The notes: generated by a model from the letters alone, not told the origin. 64,000 nucleotides of DNA from CAWCBG01 sp963793845 (GCA_963793845.1 CAWCBG010000012.1:62001-126000); one strand, 5' to 3'; shown: positions 15,388 to 24,590, counted from the first letter of the stretch. Made by a program: numbers and translations.

Positions 15388-16221
15388 ATGCTGATCCGGC
15401 TGGGGTACGAGATCGATTTTGAAATTCCGGCGCCGGTGGCGATGGTCGCCATCTTGAGCGTCCATCCTTCGCGCGTGGAGGACCTGCGCGCGCCGGACGA
15501 ACTTCACACTGAACCTGAGGTTCCGGTCACCAGCTATTACGACAAGTTTGGCAACCGCTGCTTCCGGTTTGTCGCGCCCCAGGGCACCTTCCGGATGCGC
15601 AATGCCACGCTGATTGAAGACTCCGGAGCCCTCGATCCGGTGGCGCCGGATGCGCGCGAGGTGCCGGTTGGTGACGTGCCCGACGACGCGCTTCTCTATC
15701 TGCTCAGCAGCCGTTACTGCGAGGTCGACCGGCTGTTGAATGTTGCCATGGATCTGTTTGGTGGGGTAGCTCCGGGATGGGGAAGGGTGCAGGCCATCTG
15801 CGATTGGGTCAACGCCAAGGTGATGTTTGGCTACCACCATGCGCGGCCCACCCGCACCGCACTCGACGTATTCACGGAGCGCGTGGGTGTGTGTCGCGAT
15901 TATCAGCACCTGGCGATTACCTTCTGCCGTGCTCTCAACATTCCAGCGCGCTATGCGACAGGCTATTTGGGCGACATCGGCGTGCCCCTGGTGCCGCCCA
16001 TGGATTTCAGCGCGTGGTTCGAGGTATATCTAGAAGATCGCTGGTGGGTCTTCGATGCGCGCAACAATGTGCCGCGCATCGGCCGGGTGCTGATCGCGAC
16101 GGGACGAGACGCTTCGGACGTCGCCATCACAACCTCGTTCGGAGCTGCCAATCTGACGCGCTTCGCCGTGCTGGCGGAGGAGACGCTCGCGACACCCGCG
16201 ACCAAGCCTGTCAGCAGTTAA
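15388..16221 (+). CDS. Transglutaminase-like cysteine peptidase
   Basis: A 277-residue protein of the bacterial transglutaminase-like superfamily. A beta-rich N-terminal region (about 1-110, Bact_transglu_N-like, starting MLIRLGYEIDFEIPAP) precedes the papain-like core. The catalytic Cys is in GVCRDYQH, a His lies in the following strand region (the ARYATGYLGD...AWFEVYL block) and Asp is in VFDARNN. No signal peptide, so probably cytoplasmic. The ATG at 15388 is the first start that avoids the upstream REP. Members are often peptidases or amidases; the substrate is unknown. It converges on the FUSC-like gene. Confidence 0.86.
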   Translation: MLIRLGYEIDFEIPAPVAMVAILSVHPSRVEDLRAPDELHTEPEVPVTSYYDKFGNRCFRFVAPQGTFRMRNATLIEDSGALDPVAPDAREVPVGDVPDDALLYLLSSRYCEVDRLLNVAMDLFGGVAPGWGRVQAICDWVNAKVMFGYHHARPTRTALDVFTERVGVCRDYQHLAITFCRALNIPARYATGYLGDIGVPLVPPMDFSAWFEVYLEDRWWVFDARNNVPRIGRVLIATGRDASDVAITTSFGAANLTRFAVLAEETLATPATKPVSS

Positions 16222-16255
16222 GCGCACAATCGCTTCACCAGACGACTCGGGCAAG

Positions 16256-16918
16256 TCACGCTTTGGCCGCAGTCTCGGTGGCCGGCTTCTCGCGCCAGAC
16301 TCCTGACAGCAGCAGCGCCACCGCGATGCCGAGGGCAACCTCTATAAAGCGATGACCTGCGATGATCCATGCCGGCTGCGGACGCCGGATGAGAATTACA
16401 ATCGCCAGCGTGATGCTGGCGAGGCGGTAGGCATCATTGATGCGAAACAGGGCGCAGATTAAGCCCAGCGCAAAGACGCCAATACCGAAGGCCACGGCGT
16501 TGGACCCGAAATAACGGGTCAGCAGCGCTCCCATGGCAGCTCCCAGCGCCGTGCCCACCAGCCGCTGCCACGAACCGCTCCAGGATTCGCCCAGCGACGA
16601 CTGCATGACAATCAGGGTGGTGATACAGGCCCAATAGCCTTCCGGCAGCTTGAATAACTGTGCGATCCACAGCGAGACGATGGCCGCGACCGCTGAGCGA
16701 GCCGCGTGGATTAGAATTTTTCGCCACGCCAGATTATTCCGTTTCTTCTGCACAAGAGGGGTCGATTCCTGGGGTTCCAACGCGTCTCTCCCTGCACTCC
16801 GAAAGGGAACTCTCGGATGTTGCCATGTTACGTCAGGGGCCAGATGATCGGGCGGCGGGTGCGCAGACGCAGCAAAGCCGCCGGCAGTGCCGACGGCCGA
16901 AGCTGCAATCGTCAACAT
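16256..16918 (-). CDS. FUSC-like / aromatic acid exporter family membrane protein
   Basis: A 220-residue protein. The first ~60 residues are polar. The rest has about four to six membrane segments, beginning HAARSAVAAIVSLWIAQLF and the conserved-looking PEGYWACITTLIVMQSS, then SWQRLVGTALGAAMGALL. This is the membrane half of FUSC/ArAE-type transporters; the cytoplasmic half of full-length members is absent. It starts four bases after the ssb stop, so it may be read from the ssb transcript. An internal start near residue 60 would fit the membrane domain better, so the N-terminus is uncertain. Confidence 0.75.
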   Translation of the reverse strand: MLTIAASAVGTAGGFAASAHPPPDHLAPDVTWQHPRVPFRSAGRDALEPQESTPLVQKKRNNLAWRKILIHAARSAVAAIVSLWIAQLFKLPEGYWACITTLIVMQSSLGESWSGSWQRLVGTALGAAMGALLTRYFGSNAVAFGIGVFALGLICALFRINDAYRLASITLAIVILIRRPQPAWIIAGHRFIEVALGIAVALLLSGVWREKPATETAAKA

Positions 16919-16922
16919 CGTG

Positions 16923-17408
16923 TTAGAACGGGATGTCTTCGTCCGTTATCTCGCCGGCAGGGGGCGCAGGCGCGTTCTCGAAGTCCGGGCCACGCTGATC
17001 GAAGCCGCCACTGGACTTTGCTCCTGACGAACGTCCGCTGTATCCACCACCCTCAGCCTCGCCGCGCTGGCCGCCGCCGCTCAGAAGCACGAGGTCATTG
17101 ATGATGATCTCGGTTTTGTATTTCTTCTGTCCGGTCTCCTTGTCGTCCCAGGAATCGCTGTGCAAGCGTCCTTCGATATAGACTTTGCCGCCCTTCTTCA
17201 GGTATTCGCCGGCAATTTCGGCGGTGCGCTGGAAGGCCACCAGGTTGTGCCATTCGGTACGGTCCTGCCAGTTTCCTTCCTTGTCCTTGACGCGGTCGGT
17301 GGTTGCGATGGAAAAGCGCGCTATCGCCATTCCACTGGGTGTGTACTTCACTTCGGGATCCTTGCCGAGATTGCCGATGAGAATTACTTTATTGACGCTC
17401 TTAGCCAT
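16923..17408 (-). CDS. ssb: Single-stranded DNA-binding protein
   Basis: A 161-residue SSB that coats single-stranded DNA in replication and repair. The OB fold (about 1-110) starts SVNKVILIGNLGKDPE and contains WHNLVAFQRTAEIAGEYLKKG. A Gly/Ser-rich linker leads to the acidic tip DEDIPF, which binds partner proteins. The ATG at 17408 is set by homology and a CAGGAG site; the longer open frame upstream is not part of the family. Confidence 0.97.
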   Translation of the reverse strand: MAKSVNKVILIGNLGKDPEVKYTPSGMAIARFSIATTDRVKDKEGNWQDRTEWHNLVAFQRTAEIAGEYLKKGGKVYIEGRLHSDSWDDKETGQKKYKTEIIINDLVLLSGGGQRGEAEGGGYSGRSSGAKSSGGFDQRGPDFENAPAPPAGEITDEDIPF

Positions 17409-17497
17409 GAGAGCTGCTCCTGTAGTCCGCAAATCGCACGGGGAATGAAAGAAAACTATAACAGAATGGCGCGCTGCCCTTTGGACCCACGTGACCA

Positions 17498-17587
17498 TTC
17501 ACCACAGGGACACGGAGATCACGGAGGAAGACAAGAAAGAAGAAGACAAAACAAAATTTCCGTGAGATCCGCGCTCTCCGTGGTGAA
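17498..17587. repeat. Imperfect inverted repeat
   Basis: TTCACCAC at 17498 pairs with GTGGTGAA at 17580, with further pairing through CACGGAG...CTCCGTG. This is the widespread intergenic type 'caccacggagacacggag'. It lies between the DUF420 gene and ssb and could fold into a long stem. Confidence 0.6.
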
Positions 17588-17607
17588 CACGTTCTCATTT
17601 ATCCCGG

Positions 17608-18042
17608 TTACGCGACGAAGATCTTGTACAGCATGAAATAGATCACAACGCCGGTGACTGACACGTACATCCAGATAGGGAAAGTGTAGCGGGCGATCGC
17701 CTTGTGGCGGGCGAAGCTCCCCTTCAGCCCGCGAGCCAGCGTCACCAGGATGAAAGGCACGACGACAACCGCCAGAATCGTGTGGGAGATCAGAATGGTG
17801 AAATACAGCGGCCGCGAGAGTCCTTCGCCCTGGAAGTGGGTGATCCCGGCGCGCAACACCAGGTGATAGTAGAGGTAGGAGATCAGGAAAAGCGTCGAGG
17901 TGAAGAAGGCGGTCAACATCATGCGCTTGTGCGCCTGGACTCGACCGTTCTTGATGAAGTAGAAGCCCGAGCCAATCAGCACGGCACTGGTGCCGTTGAG
18001 GAAGGCATTCAGCGCCGGATAGAAGGTTGGACTGATTTGCAT
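17608..18042 (-). CDS. DUF420 membrane protein (CtaM-like)
   Basis: A 144-residue protein with about four membrane segments and conserved His residues (NGRVQAHKRMML, LYYHLVLR, ISHTILAV, FARHKAIARYTFP). This pattern fits the DUF420/YozB/CtaM family, some members of which help assemble cytochrome oxidase. The position downstream of ctaA, ctaB and an ABC transporter on the same strand supports a role in oxidase maturation. The ATG at 18042 gives the family-like start MQISPTFYPALNAFLNG. Confidence 0.85.
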   Translation of the reverse strand: MQISPTFYPALNAFLNGTSAVLIGSGFYFIKNGRVQAHKRMMLTAFFTSTLFLISYLYYHLVLRAGITHFQGEGLSRPLYFTILISHTILAVVVVPFILVTLARGLKGSFARHKAIARYTFPIWMYVSVTGVVIYFMLYKIFVA

Positions 18043-18046
18043 CGTC

Positions 18047-18892
18047 TCAGGCCGCTGGCTTCGTGGTGCGGCGATTGGCCACCAGGAAGCACAGGGCAAA
18101 CATAAGCAAGGTGAACAGTCCCAGGACGGCCAGGTTCGCGCCGAGAGAGAGTTCGGTTGAGGCCGATCCCGGGAACAGCAGAGAGCGCAGCGCCTCCGTC
18201 CCGTAGGTCAGAGGGTTGATGCGCATCAGCATGCGTATCCAGAAAGACGCGCTCGCCACCGGGAACATCGAACCCGACAGCAGCCACAAGGGAATCAGAA
18301 ACAGGTTGATGACGGCATGAAACCCTGCGGTCGAATCCATTGGCCAGGCGATGAGGAAGCCCAGAGCGGTCAGCGAGAACGCAACCAGAAAGATCACCAG
18401 AATGGTCAGCACCAGGCTCACTGGGGTGAAGTGCACGCCGAGCAACGGCGCGAAGATGAGGAAGACCAGCCCCTGCAAAGTCGCGAGCGTGGCCCCGCCG
18501 AGGACTTTGCCCAGCACAATTACCGAGCGGCTGACCGGAGCGACCAGCACCGACAGCAGAAAGCCTTCTTTGCGGTCCTCGATCACCGTCATCATCGTGA
18601 AGATCGAGGTGAACAGCACGATCATGATCAGTGCGCCGGGGAAAAAGTAGCTGAGATAATGCTGACCGCCGGCCGCTCCCGAGGAGTTGAACGACGAGCC
18701 GAAGCCCGCGCCAATCACCAGCCAGAACAGCACTGGCGATGCGATGACGCCCACCACACGGCTGCGCTGGCGATAGAAGCGAACTACCTCGCGCTGCCAC
18801 AGAGAGAACGAGGGCAGAAGCAAACCCGCGCTGCGTGCAGGAGCGATCGATGTTGCCGGAAAAGCGTGAGTCTGGGTAGCCACGAAATTCAC
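18047..18892 (-). CDS. ABC-2 type transporter permease
   Basis: A 281-residue membrane subunit with six predicted helices and the ABC-2 signature region (EDRKEGFLLSVLVAPVSR). It starts with GTG directly at the stop of the ATPase gene and ends four bases before the DUF420 gene, so all are co-transcribed. The substrate is unknown. Its location among haem A and oxidase-assembly genes suggests a linked role, such as export of a cofactor or copper-related factor, but this is inference from context only. Confidence 0.88.
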   Translation of the reverse strand: MNFVATQTHAFPATSIAPARSAGLLLPSFSLWQREVVRFYRQRSRVVGVIASPVLFWLVIGAGFGSSFNSSGAAGGQHYLSYFFPGALIMIVLFTSIFTMMTVIEDRKEGFLLSVLVAPVSRSVIVLGKVLGGATLATLQGLVFLIFAPLLGVHFTPVSLVLTILVIFLVAFSLTALGFLIAWPMDSTAGFHAVINLFLIPLWLLSGSMFPVASASFWIRMLMRINPLTYGTEALRSLLFPGSASTELSLGANLAVLGLFTLLMFALCFLVANRRTTKPAA

Positions 18893-19900
18893 CTACTCTT
18901 CTTTCTTGCTATCTGCGTCCGGTTCGTCGGTCCAGAAGCGATGGCCGGTGCGTCGGATGAAAACGTCTTCCAGGCTTGGCTTGTGGATCGACAATCCCTG
19001 TATTTCACCCGGGAACGCTTCCACCACTTCAGTTACGAAGCGATGTCCATTTTCGATTTCCAGCCTGACCTGTTGGCCGAGCACCGCCGGCTTCAACCCG
19101 AAGCGGCGGCTGATGCGTTGTGCCAGCGATTCTGGATCGTCCGCCTCGAACAGAATCACATCACCGCCGATTTCACTCTTCAACTCAGCGGGAGTGCCCA
19201 GCGCAACAACATGCCCCTCAGCGTAGATCGCCAGACGATCACAGCGCTCGGCTTCTTCCATCAGATGGGTAGTGACCAGGACAGTTACTCGTTCTTCGTC
19301 GCGCAGAATTTGCAGGTACTGCCACAGGTCGCGGCGGGCGCCCGGATCGAGGCCTGTGGTCGGCTCGTCGAGCAGCAACACTGACGGATGATGCAGCAGT
19401 CCCTTCGCGAGTTCGAGGCGACGCTTCATGCCGCCCGAGAAGTTCTCCGCCTTTTCCTTGGCACGATCAGCGAGCCCTACGCGGCTCAACATTTCGGCGA
19501 CCCGCAGCTTGAGCGCCGCTCCGCGCAGGCCGTAAAGATGGCCAACGTGAATGAGATTCTCTTCCGCCGACAGCTTAATATCGATGCTCTGCGCCTGAAA
19601 GACGACGCCGATCTCGCGCCGTACCAGGGCCGGCTCGCGCGCCACGTCATGGCCCATGATCAGCGCCTGCCCGCCGGAGGGCACCATCAGCGTCGAGAGT
19701 ATGCGAAAGGTGGTTGTCTTACCGCTACCGTTCGGGCCCAGCAGGCCGAAGATTTCGGCTGGGCGGACTTCAAACGAGACACCCGCAAGCGCCACCCGGT
19801 CGCCGTAGAGGTGGCGCAAGTTCTGGAGTTGAATGACGGCGCCGGACGGCGAGGCCGGAGCATAGACCGCGGCGGTTGCGTCCGCGTCAGAAACTGACAT
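18893..19900 (-). CDS. ABC transporter ATP-binding protein
   Basis: A 335-residue ATPase of the DrrA/NodI-like type that pairs with ABC-2 permeases. It has Walker A GPNGSGKTT, the signature NFSGGMKRRLELAKG, Walker B VLLLDEPTTGLD and the H-loop VTTHLMEEAE, with a C-terminal extension (about 245-335) typical of this subfamily. The ATG at 19900 lies 20 bases after the ctaB stop; a longer frame upstream overlaps ctaB and is not used. Fused N-terminal residues before the ATPase fold are few (about 20). Confidence 0.92.
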   Translation of the reverse strand: MSVSDADATAAVYAPASPSGAVIQLQNLRHLYGDRVALAGVSFEVRPAEIFGLLGPNGSGKTTTFRILSTLMVPSGGQALIMGHDVAREPALVRREIGVVFQAQSIDIKLSAEENLIHVGHLYGLRGAALKLRVAEMLSRVGLADRAKEKAENFSGGMKRRLELAKGLLHHPSVLLLDEPTTGLDPGARRDLWQYLQILRDEERVTVLVTTHLMEEAERCDRLAIYAEGHVVALGTPAELKSEIGGDVILFEADDPESLAQRISRRFGLKPAVLGQQVRLEIENGHRFVTEVVEAFPGEIQGLSIHKPSLEDVFIRRTGHRFWTDEPDADSKKEE

Positions 19901-19920
19901 GGTTGGGTTCACACACCATC

Positions 19921-20856
19921 TTAATACGTCGCGCGGTTGATCATCATCAGGGCAAACAATAACGGCAAGTAAATGACCGTGGCTTGCAACAAGTGCCGGG
20001 CTCGCTGCTTTGAGCGGGGAACCGACGGCGCAAGTTTCATCGTCCACATGCGGATGCTGAACCACCACAAGCCGAGTCCCAGCAGTAATGCACCGGCAAA
20101 GTAGGTCCAGCCCGCCATGCCCATCAGCGTGGGGCCCAACGTCACCGGCAACAGCGCAATCGCATAAAACACGATGGCGAATGCGGTGGAGCGGCCATCG
20201 CTCTCCACCACCGGCAGCATGCGAATGCCGGCGCTCTCGTAGTCTTCACGATAGAGCCAGGCGATGGAGTGGAAGTGGGGGAACTGCCACAGAAACATGA
20301 TGCCGAACAGCAGAACGGCTTCGGGATCGATGCGTCCGCGGATCGCCACCCATCCCAGCACCGGTGGCATGGCTCCGGGAAATGCGCCCAGGAAGGTGCA
20401 CATGGGGTGCACGCGCTTCATCGGCGTGTACACCAGGAGGTAGCTGGCCGAGGTGAGAACCGCCAGCGCGGCTGTCTGCCAGTTCGTCGTGCGCCACAGG
20501 TAGAGCACCCCGCCGACGGTCATACCGAATGCGATCAGCGAGCCGTGCAGCAGGCTCATGCTGCCGGTAACCAGCGGGCGAATGGCGGTGCGCCGCATAA
20601 GCGCGTCAATGTCTCGCTCCATGACTTCGTTGATGGCGGCGGTGCCGCCCGCGACCAGTCCGATGCCGACCAGCGCGTTGACCATGGTCCATGAAAGCGA
20701 CGAGACCCCCGACTTGGCGGCGGCAAAATACACGCCGCACCACGCGGTCATCACGATCAGTGTAGTTACGCGGGCCTTGACCAGTTCGGAATAGTCGCGC
20801 ATCAGGGCAGAGAATCCTTCGCGAGGCAGGGGCAGCGGTTGGGTGGCGCTGCTCAT
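19921..20856 (-). CDS. ctaB: Protohaem IX farnesyltransferase (haem O synthase)
   Basis: A 311-residue UbiA-family prenyltransferase that adds farnesyl to protohaem, giving haem O for haem-copper oxidases. It has about nine membrane segments. The first prenyl-diphosphate site is NEVMERDIDALMRRT, followed by RPL as in CtaB/CyoE. The ATG overlaps the ctaA stop by four bases (ATGA), so translation is coupled. The genes downstream are the ABC transporter and the DUF420 gene. Confidence 0.95.
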   Translation of the reverse strand: MSSATQPLPLPREGFSALMRDYSELVKARVTTLIVMTAWCGVYFAAAKSGVSSLSWTMVNALVGIGLVAGGTAAINEVMERDIDALMRRTAIRPLVTGSMSLLHGSLIAFGMTVGGVLYLWRTTNWQTAALAVLTSASYLLVYTPMKRVHPMCTFLGAFPGAMPPVLGWVAIRGRIDPEAVLLFGIMFLWQFPHFHSIAWLYREDYESAGIRMLPVVESDGRSTAFAIVFYAIALLPVTLGPTLMGMAGWTYFAGALLLGLGLWWFSIRMWTMKLAPSVPRSKQRARHLLQATVIYLPLLFALMMINRATY

Positions 20857-21833
20857 ACCATCACCCCCGTCCGCGATGCGGCGGCCTTGGCGTGATGCGA
20901 GGCGGGAGCGCTGATCATGCGCCGGGCCTGGACGGCCAGCACCACAGCGGTACCCAGAACGAGAGCGCCTCCCACAACATGGGAGACTGTACTAACCACC
21001 ATGCTGAATGCCGGTTGGACAGCATCATGGCCCCATTGCACACGAGTGAGGTAGGCCGCGAAGCCCAGCCCCAGTTGAGCCAGCAGCAGTCCCAGCAGGA
21101 CCTCGGCGGGGCGGCGCAGCTGCGGTACGCTGCCATAGCGCGTCAGCACGCGCACAACGGTCCAGCAGACCACCACTGTCACGACGCAAGCCCCCACGAT
21201 GTGCGGTAACAGCCGTATGCCTGAGTGCCGGAATGCGGCTCCCAGAATCAGTTGTACGAAGGCACAAGCGGCGGCGATGGTCGCGAGTGTGGGAGTGTCC
21301 GGCGACTCTCCGCGTTCCACGAACGGGGTTTCTCTCCGTAGCCAGGTCCGGCTGGTGACGACGGCCATGACAACCACGATGCAAAAGAACGTCTGCCCCA
21401 ATGTGGCGTGCGCCGTCGATACCGTCCACGGCAGGAAACGCAACACGGTGATGCCGCCAAGAACGCCCTGCAGGATGACCGTCCCGAGAGCCGTCCAGCC
21501 CAGCACCCGCATCCAGCGTCGCTGTTCCACACGCTGGGTCCATACCGCCAGAATGATGGTGAGGAAGCCGATGAACTCCGCCATCATGCGATGGCTGTGC
21601 TCGAATTTCACCCCGCCTACCATGGGCGGAATCTTGTAGAGCGAGCCGAAGGAAGTGGGCCAGTCGGGCACTGAAAGTCCCGCATCATTGCTGGTTACGA
21701 GTGCCCCCATCACCAGCAATAGAAATGTCGCGCAGACAAGAAACAAGACAAAGCGATGATGCGCCTGGTTGTAGGGAACTGTATCAGGTCGCGACGTCAC
21801 GACTGACTGCTGGCTAACGTTGCGTGCGCGCAA
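20853..21833 (-). CDS. ctaA: Haem A synthase (CtaA/COX15)
   Basis: A 326-residue membrane protein with about eight helices. It converts haem O to haem A. Haem-ligand His residues are visible in EHSHRMMAEFIGFL, STAHATLGQ, FRHSGIRLLPHIVGA and VSHVVGGALV. The SVPDWPTSFG loop is typical. The start is TTG at 21833, with GGAG eight bases upstream. It is the first gene of the run ctaA-ctaB-ATPase-permease-DUF420; no oxidase structural gene is in this window. Confidence 0.93.
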   Translation of the reverse strand: MRARNVSQQSVVTSRPDTVPYNQAHHRFVLFLVCATFLLLVMGALVTSNDAGLSVPDWPTSFGSLYKIPPMVGGVKFEHSHRMMAEFIGFLTIILAVWTQRVEQRRWMRVLGWTALGTVILQGVLGGITVLRFLPWTVSTAHATLGQTFFCIVVVMAVVTSRTWLRRETPFVERGESPDTPTLATIAAACAFVQLILGAAFRHSGIRLLPHIVGACVVTVVVCWTVVRVLTRYGSVPQLRRPAEVLLGLLLAQLGLGFAAYLTRVQWGHDAVQPAFSMVVSTVSHVVGGALVLGTAVVLAVQARRMISAPASHHAKAAASRTGVMV

Positions 21834-21948
21834 GCGACTTCTCCGCTGGGCCGATAATTTTCAAAACAGTGGATAGGGCGGTCAAATTGTGCGATTACGA
21901 GCGCTTCATCCCCGGACGGCGCTCATGGGGCATTGTATCAAACGGACG

Positions 21949-22740
21949 TCACTGTCCTTTGTAGTCGAAGTCGACACCCGTTTCGTCCTGCTTCGGTCCA
22001 ACGGTCACGGTCTGCTCCTGCTCGCCATATTTTTCGTGCACTGCGGCGATGGTATATTTTCCCGGCGGTAATCCGCTCAGGTTGAACTTTCCATCCTTGC
22101 CCGTGACCGTGAAATAAGGATTGGGCAGGACGCTCAAATACATCTTCATCCAGGGATGCTGGTTGCACTTGATCGGCATCATGATCTCAGGATTGTGAAA
22201 GCTCTTGTCGATGGGCTGCGAACTGTGCGACTGCGACTGGTTGAACTCCGAATTATTCTTCGAACTGAGGTGGATGTTGTGCTCGGTGTGGTCACTGTCG
22301 ACGAAGTTTACGGGTTGGCCCACCATCACGGCCGCGACGTGCGGAACATAGCGGCAACCCTCCTGCTTGACCGTCATCACCTGCTGAGGAGGAACAAAGG
22401 TATCGCCGTCGAGGCCGGTTTTGACGTAGACCAGCACGTTCGCCAGGTGTCCGTCGTCGACCGCCACCTGCTCTGACTGGTTCTCTCCCTTACAGGCGGG
22501 ATCGTTCGACATGTCAATCTTTACCGCTCTGGGCGCTGTCCCGCTGAAGTTCACCATCCCGCTGATGGTGGCGGCGGTGGCAGGATCGATGGCAGTGGCC
22601 TTAGCTTGCGGCCCAGGAGCACCTTGCGCTGCGGATTCGCTCTTACTGCAAGCGATCGAAAAGGAGAGTAGCGGAATGGCCAGGCACAGAAGCGCCACAG
22701 CCCGAGTGCGCGGAACAATCATCTTGAAGTTTTCAAACAT
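21949..22740 (-). CDS. Cupredoxin-like lipoprotein with carboxypeptidase-regulatory repeat
   Basis: A 263-residue protein. The N-terminal signal has a lipobox-like end (LLSFSIAC, Cys about residue 31), so it is probably a lipoprotein. The central domain looks like a plastocyanin/cupredoxin fold, with VNFVDSDHTEHNIH and KCNQHPWMKMYL giving His, Cys, His and Met ligands of a type-1 copper site. A C-terminal carboxypeptidase-regulatory-like (SdrD-type) strand set follows (GKFNLSGLPPGKYTI). It sits upstream of ctaA on the same strand with 115 bases between, so it may be an electron carrier or copper donor for the oxidase. That role is inferred from context. Confidence 0.82.
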   Translation of the reverse strand: MFENFKMIVPRTRAVALLCLAIPLLSFSIACSKSESAAQGAPGPQAKATAIDPATAATISGMVNFSGTAPRAVKIDMSNDPACKGENQSEQVAVDDGHLANVLVYVKTGLDGDTFVPPQQVMTVKQEGCRYVPHVAAVMVGQPVNFVDSDHTEHNIHLSSKNNSEFNQSQSHSSQPIDKSFHNPEIMMPIKCNQHPWMKMYLSVLPNPYFTVTGKDGKFNLSGLPPGKYTIAAVHEKYGEQEQTVTVGPKQDETGVDFDYKGQ

Positions 22741-22812
22741 GCTGCCATAAATTCTATAGTTTCACACCGGTTCATTCCAAGCAGATGCATGTCCGCGACC
22801 AGCGTTTCGCCT

Positions 22813-23856
22813 TTAGATCTCTGCTTCCTTCGCGACTGGCTTTGGCGGCGGTATAGTTTCCAGCGCCTCAACCATTGCATCGGTGAACTCGCTGGTAGAT
22901 GCGGTCCCCCCGATGTCACGAGTCAGGTGTTTCTTTTCAGTAAAAACTTTCTCAATGGCGGCGCGGATATGGTTGGCCGCGTTTTCTTCGCCGAGATGCC
23001 GCAGCATCAGGATGCCTGACCGGAGTACCGCCGTGGGGTTGGCCAGGTTCTTGCCCGCAATATCAGGGGCCGATCCGTGCACGGCTTCGAAGATGGCACA
23101 CTCATGTCCGAAGTTCGCGCCGGGTACGAGCCCCAAGCCCCCTACCAGCCCTGCGCACAGGTCCGACACGATGTCGCCGTAGAGATTTTCCAGCAGCAGC
23201 ACGTCGTACTGATAGGGATTCATCACCAGTTGCATGCAGGTGTTGTCGACGATGTGCTCGCCGTAGGTGATCTCGGGATACTCCTTCGACACATTGCGCG
23301 AGCAGCGGATAAACAATCCATCCGACAGCTTCATGATGTTGGCTTTGTGAATGGAGTGAATCTTCTTGCGCTTCACCCGGCGCGCATATTCAAACGCGAA
23401 GCGTGAGATACGTGTTGAAGCCTTCTCGGTGATGATTTTCAGGCTCTCGACCACCCCCGGCACGACCTCATGCTCGATGCCCGAGTACAGGCCCTCGGTG
23501 TTTTCGCGGACGACGATCAAATCGATGCCGGTAAAGCGCGACTGCACGGCCGGGAGACTGCGGATCGGCCGGAAATTGGCAAACAGTTCGAACTGCCTGC
23601 GCAGGGCAACGTTAATGCTCGAGAAGCCGCCGCCGATGGGCGTGGTCACGGGCCCTTTCAGGCCAACGTGGGTGCGCTCAATCGACTCGGTAAGCTCTTT
23701 GGGGATGTACTCTTTGTACTTCGCGAAGGCTTCCGCGCCTGCGGCAAATGTTTCCCACTCGAACTTCACCCCCGTGGCTTCCAAAATGCGCACGGTTGCG
23801 TTCACTACTTCCGGTCCGATGCCGTCACCGGGAATTAACGTAACGATGTGTGCCAT
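22813..23856 (-). CDS. Isocitrate/isopropylmalate dehydrogenase family protein, likely NAD-isocitrate dehydrogenase
   Basis: A 347-residue enzyme of the beta-decarboxylating dehydrogenase family. It shows IPGDGIGPEV at the start, RENTEGLYSG(IE), the catalytic Tyr/Lys regions and the metal-binding Asp residues in ENLYGDIVSDL, followed by EAVHGSAPDIAGKN. The RENTEGLYSG pattern and overall match favour the NAD-dependent isocitrate dehydrogenase (IDH3-like) group over isopropylmalate dehydrogenase, but homoisocitrate or tartrate-type substrates are not excluded. Cytoplasmic. It stands alone between the cupredoxin gene and nrdR. Confidence 0.9.
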   Translation of the reverse strand: MAHIVTLIPGDGIGPEVVNATVRILEATGVKFEWETFAAGAEAFAKYKEYIPKELTESIERTHVGLKGPVTTPIGGGFSSINVALRRQFELFANFRPIRSLPAVQSRFTGIDLIVVRENTEGLYSGIEHEVVPGVVESLKIITEKASTRISRFAFEYARRVKRKKIHSIHKANIMKLSDGLFIRCSRNVSKEYPEITYGEHIVDNTCMQLVMNPYQYDVLLLENLYGDIVSDLCAGLVGGLGLVPGANFGHECAIFEAVHGSAPDIAGKNLANPTAVLRSGILMLRHLGEENAANHIRAAIEKVFTEKKHLTRDIGGTASTSEFTDAMVEALETIPPPKPVAKEAEI

Positions 23857-23886
23857 TCTCTTTTTATGATTTCTCTGAATGCCGGT

Positions 23887-24375
23887 TTACGGTCCGGACT
23901 TGGCTTTGACGGTGGTGCCTTCCTTGGTATCGAGCAGTTCCTTCAACTCGGCCATGAATTCGCGCACGTCCTTAAAATCGAGATAGACCGAGGCGAAACG
24001 TACATAAGCGACCTTGTCGATGTTCCTCAGGCGATTCATGATCAGCTCGCCGATCTCGCTGGTCTTGCGTTCGCGCTCGGAGGAATCCACCACGAACCCC
24101 TCGGCGTCGTTGACGATCTGCTCCAGTTTGCTCATGGAAACGGGCCGTTTTTCGCAGGCGTGGAGCAGTCCGTTCAGCACTTTTTGCCGCTCAAACTTTT
24201 CCCGGCGTCCGTCTTTCTTCACCACCATGTAAGGGATTTCGTCGATCCGCTCATAGGTAGTGAAGCGCTTCTCGCACTTCAGGCACTCACGACGGCGGCG
24301 GATGGATTCGCCTTCTTTGCTCTCGCGCGAATCGACCACTTTATCGTTTTCGAAGCCACAAAACGGACACTTCAT
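23887..24375 (-). CDS. nrdR: Transcriptional repressor NrdR
   Basis: A 162-residue regulator of ribonucleotide reductase genes. It has an N-terminal zinc ribbon (MKCPFCGFENDKVVDSR...CLKCEKRFTTYE) followed by an ATP-cone domain (VVKKDGRREKFERQKVL...). It senses ATP/dATP and binds NrdR boxes upstream of nrd operons; no nrd operon is in the window. The length is normal with a slightly long C-terminal tail. It diverges from tolQ with about 215 bases between. Confidence 0.97.
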   Translation of the reverse strand: MKCPFCGFENDKVVDSRESKEGESIRRRRECLKCEKRFTTYERIDEIPYMVVKKDGRREKFERQKVLNGLLHACEKRPVSMSKLEQIVNDAEGFVVDSSERERKTSEIGELIMNRLRNIDKVAYVRFASVYLDFKDVREFMAELKELLDTKEGTTVKAKSGP

Positions 24376-24590
24376 GAATGTGAGATGAATGCGGGCAGAA
24401 TGTGCCTCGCATCGATTGTAGCAGGGGCATCACACTACACGGATAGGTCATGGATCGTGATCCCAGCGCATTCCGCACGTAAGTCCTTGAAATCCCATTT
24501 ACTCTCACGGCACATCGCGGAACGAAACCGTAGTTATGCCGTCAAATGCATATAATGCGGAATAGCGGAAATAAAGGCTGATTCACATAA

